A stretch of 64,000 bases of DNA from Neptunomonas japonica JAMM 1380. Lineage in GTDB: Bacteria > Pseudomonadota > Gammaproteobacteria > Pseudomonadales > Balneatricaceae. A model generated the notes under the pieces. It did no database searches, was not told the origin of the DNA, and worked only from the letters and a program-made list of their open reading frames with translations. The DNA lies in NCBI RefSeq assembly GCF_016592555.1, contig NZ_AP014546.1:2738501-2802500 (forward strand), given 5' to 3'. The stretch's first letter is position 1. Every line of letters starts with the position of its first letter. Shown here piece after piece: positions 62,984 to 64,000 of this stretch. The translations under genes were made by a program, and so were the position numbers.

Positions 62984-64000
62984 TTATGAAAAGCGCTTAT
63001 GTAGAATCGAATAAAGTGACTTTTTACGATAGTCGCTTTCAAATGCGATATTTACCGCTTTTGTTTCGACGTAAGAATCGATACTGTATTTGCCAAATTC
63101 GCGACCATAACCACTTTGTTTATAACCACCAAACGGCGCATCAGTTCTCATCATGTGCCAATCGTTAATCCAGATAGATCCCGCTTGTAATTCTCGTGCT
63201 ATTTCTTGAGCTTTGACTAAATCATTGCTCCATACACCGGCAGACAAGCCATAGATACTATCGTTTGCCATCTCAATGGCTTCTTCGGTTGTGCTGTATT
63301 TAATGACCGATAATACCGGCCCAAATATCTCTTCCTGTGCCACTTTCATATCATTAGTAACATCAGCCAAGATTGTCGGCTCAACAAAGAAACCTCCTTC
63401 ACAGCCTGCTATCTCAGCACGGTTACCACCACAAGCAATACGTGCTCCCTGCTCAACACCCGACTTAATATAAGACAAGACAGACTCGCCATGAGATGCG
63501 CTCGTCATCGGCCCCATACTCGTACCAGGATCATTCGGATTGCCCAATACCATTTGCCCAGACACTTTCACCAATTTTTCAATGACTGTGTCATATATAC
63601 TTTCATGCACTAACAAGCGTGTACCAGACTCACACGCTTGGCCTGAGTTGATATACACACCAAACAAAGCACCATATGCTACTAAATCAAGGTTAGCGTC
63701 AGGCATAACAATCGCGGGGCCTTTACCACCTAGCTCAACGGTCACGCGTTTTAACGTTTCAGCAGCATTGCGCTGAACACGCTTACCCATATCTGTAGAG
63801 CCAGTAAAAGATATTTTGTCGATTCCTTTATGTAAGCTCATTGCCTCACCGATGATCGAGCCACGACCAGTGATGATGTTCATCACACCTTTAGGCACGA
63901 CTTCTGAAATCAGCTCGGCTAACCTTACGGATGACGTCGGTGTAGATTCTGCAGGCTTAACAATGACTGCGTTACCTGCGGCAAGTGCTGGCGCTACTTT
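62984..64000 (-). CDS. Aldehyde dehydrogenase (partial, cut by window end)
   Basis: The visible ~339 residues of this ALDH superfamily enzyme begin at the window edge (KVAPALAAGNAVIVKPAEST) and include Glu in VELGGKGP and catalytic Cys in NSGQACESGTR, with PFGGYKQSGYGRE near the end. The frame is open to position 64000, so the N-terminal ~150 residues lie outside. It probably oxidises the aldehyde made by the alcohol dehydrogenase encoded next. Confidence 0.93.
   Translation of the reverse strand, partial: KVAPALAAGNAVIVKPAESTPTSSVRLAELISEVVPKGVMNIITGRGSIIGEAMSLHKGIDKISFTGSTDMGKRVQRNAAETLKRVTVELGGKGPAIVMPDANLDLVAYGALFGVYINSGQACESGTRLLVHESIYDTVIEKLVKVSGQMVLGNPNDPGTSMGPMTSASHGESVLSYIKSGVEQGARIACGGNRAEIAGCEGGFFVEPTILADVTNDMKVAQEEIFGPVLSVIKYSTTEEAIEMANDSIYGLSAGVWSNDLVKAQEIARELQAGSIWINDWHMMRTDAPFGGYKQSGYGREFGKYSIDSYVETKAVNIAFESDYRKKSLYSILHKRFS

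Overview
The window looks like a chromosomal segment of a marine gammaproteobacterium, probably Oceanospirillales-like (Neptunomonas/Marinobacterium/Amphritea type). This placement is an inference from moderate GC content, TRAP transport, glycolate oxidation, phosphonate oxidation and amine oxidation genes. I saw no rRNA, tRNA, CRISPR array or intact insertion sequence.

Region 1 (about 0.2-23.4 kb) is a periplasmic oxidation block. A complete quinohemoprotein amine dehydrogenase operon, qhpADCBFEG (minus strand, 8.9 to 0.2 kb), encodes the diheme alpha subunit, the radical-SAM cross-linking enzyme, the CTQ-bearing gamma subunit, the beta-propeller subunit, an ABC exporter, a leader protease and a flavin monooxygenase. 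Divergent from it are a TorR-like response regulator and a 2117-residue soluble hybrid kinase. Beyond these, on the minus strand, come a porin and an aldehyde dehydrogenase. The qhp and porin promoters share the same decameric direct repeat at the same distance from the -10 box. I infer one regulon that oxidises amines in the periplasm, brings substrates through the outer membrane and oxidises the aldehyde in the cytoplasm. Glycolate oxidase genes glcDEF follow.

Region 2 (23.5-39.7 kb) is mixed: a YbaN-like protein, a GFA-fold protein, an ABC importer, a Rid protein, a lipoprotein, a VOC protein, a recombination scar (remnants of an FTR1-like permease, a TgpA-like protein and an AraC regulator), a TetR-HPP pair with tandem operators, a TauE-like exporter, an MsbA-like ABC exporter, a zinc-cluster protein, a GST and a GGDEF-EAL protein next to a family-3 binding protein.

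Region 3 (40.1-43.8 kb) is an oxidative phosphonate catabolism locus: PhnZ-like HD oxygenase, PhnY-like Fe(II)/2-oxoglutarate dioxygenase, an EamA-type membrane protein and a GntR/UTRA regulator. A TGGYATATACCA palindrome lies upstream of both phnZY and the membrane protein gene.

Region 4 (44-50.4 kb) holds a VWA protein-histidine kinase-response regulator operon, a methyltransferase-GNAT pair and an orphan TRAP binding protein. Region 5 (50.6-57 kb) is a sigma-54 two-component system, whose kinase has a TorS-like sensor region, followed by a TRAP transporter with a visible -24/-12 promoter. Region 6 (57-64 kb) is a catabolic cluster (SnoaL-like, SDR, CaiB/BaiF CoA-transferase, enoyl-CoA hydratase, AraC regulator, iron alcohol dehydrogenase, and an aldehyde dehydrogenase cut by the window edge) of unknown substrate.
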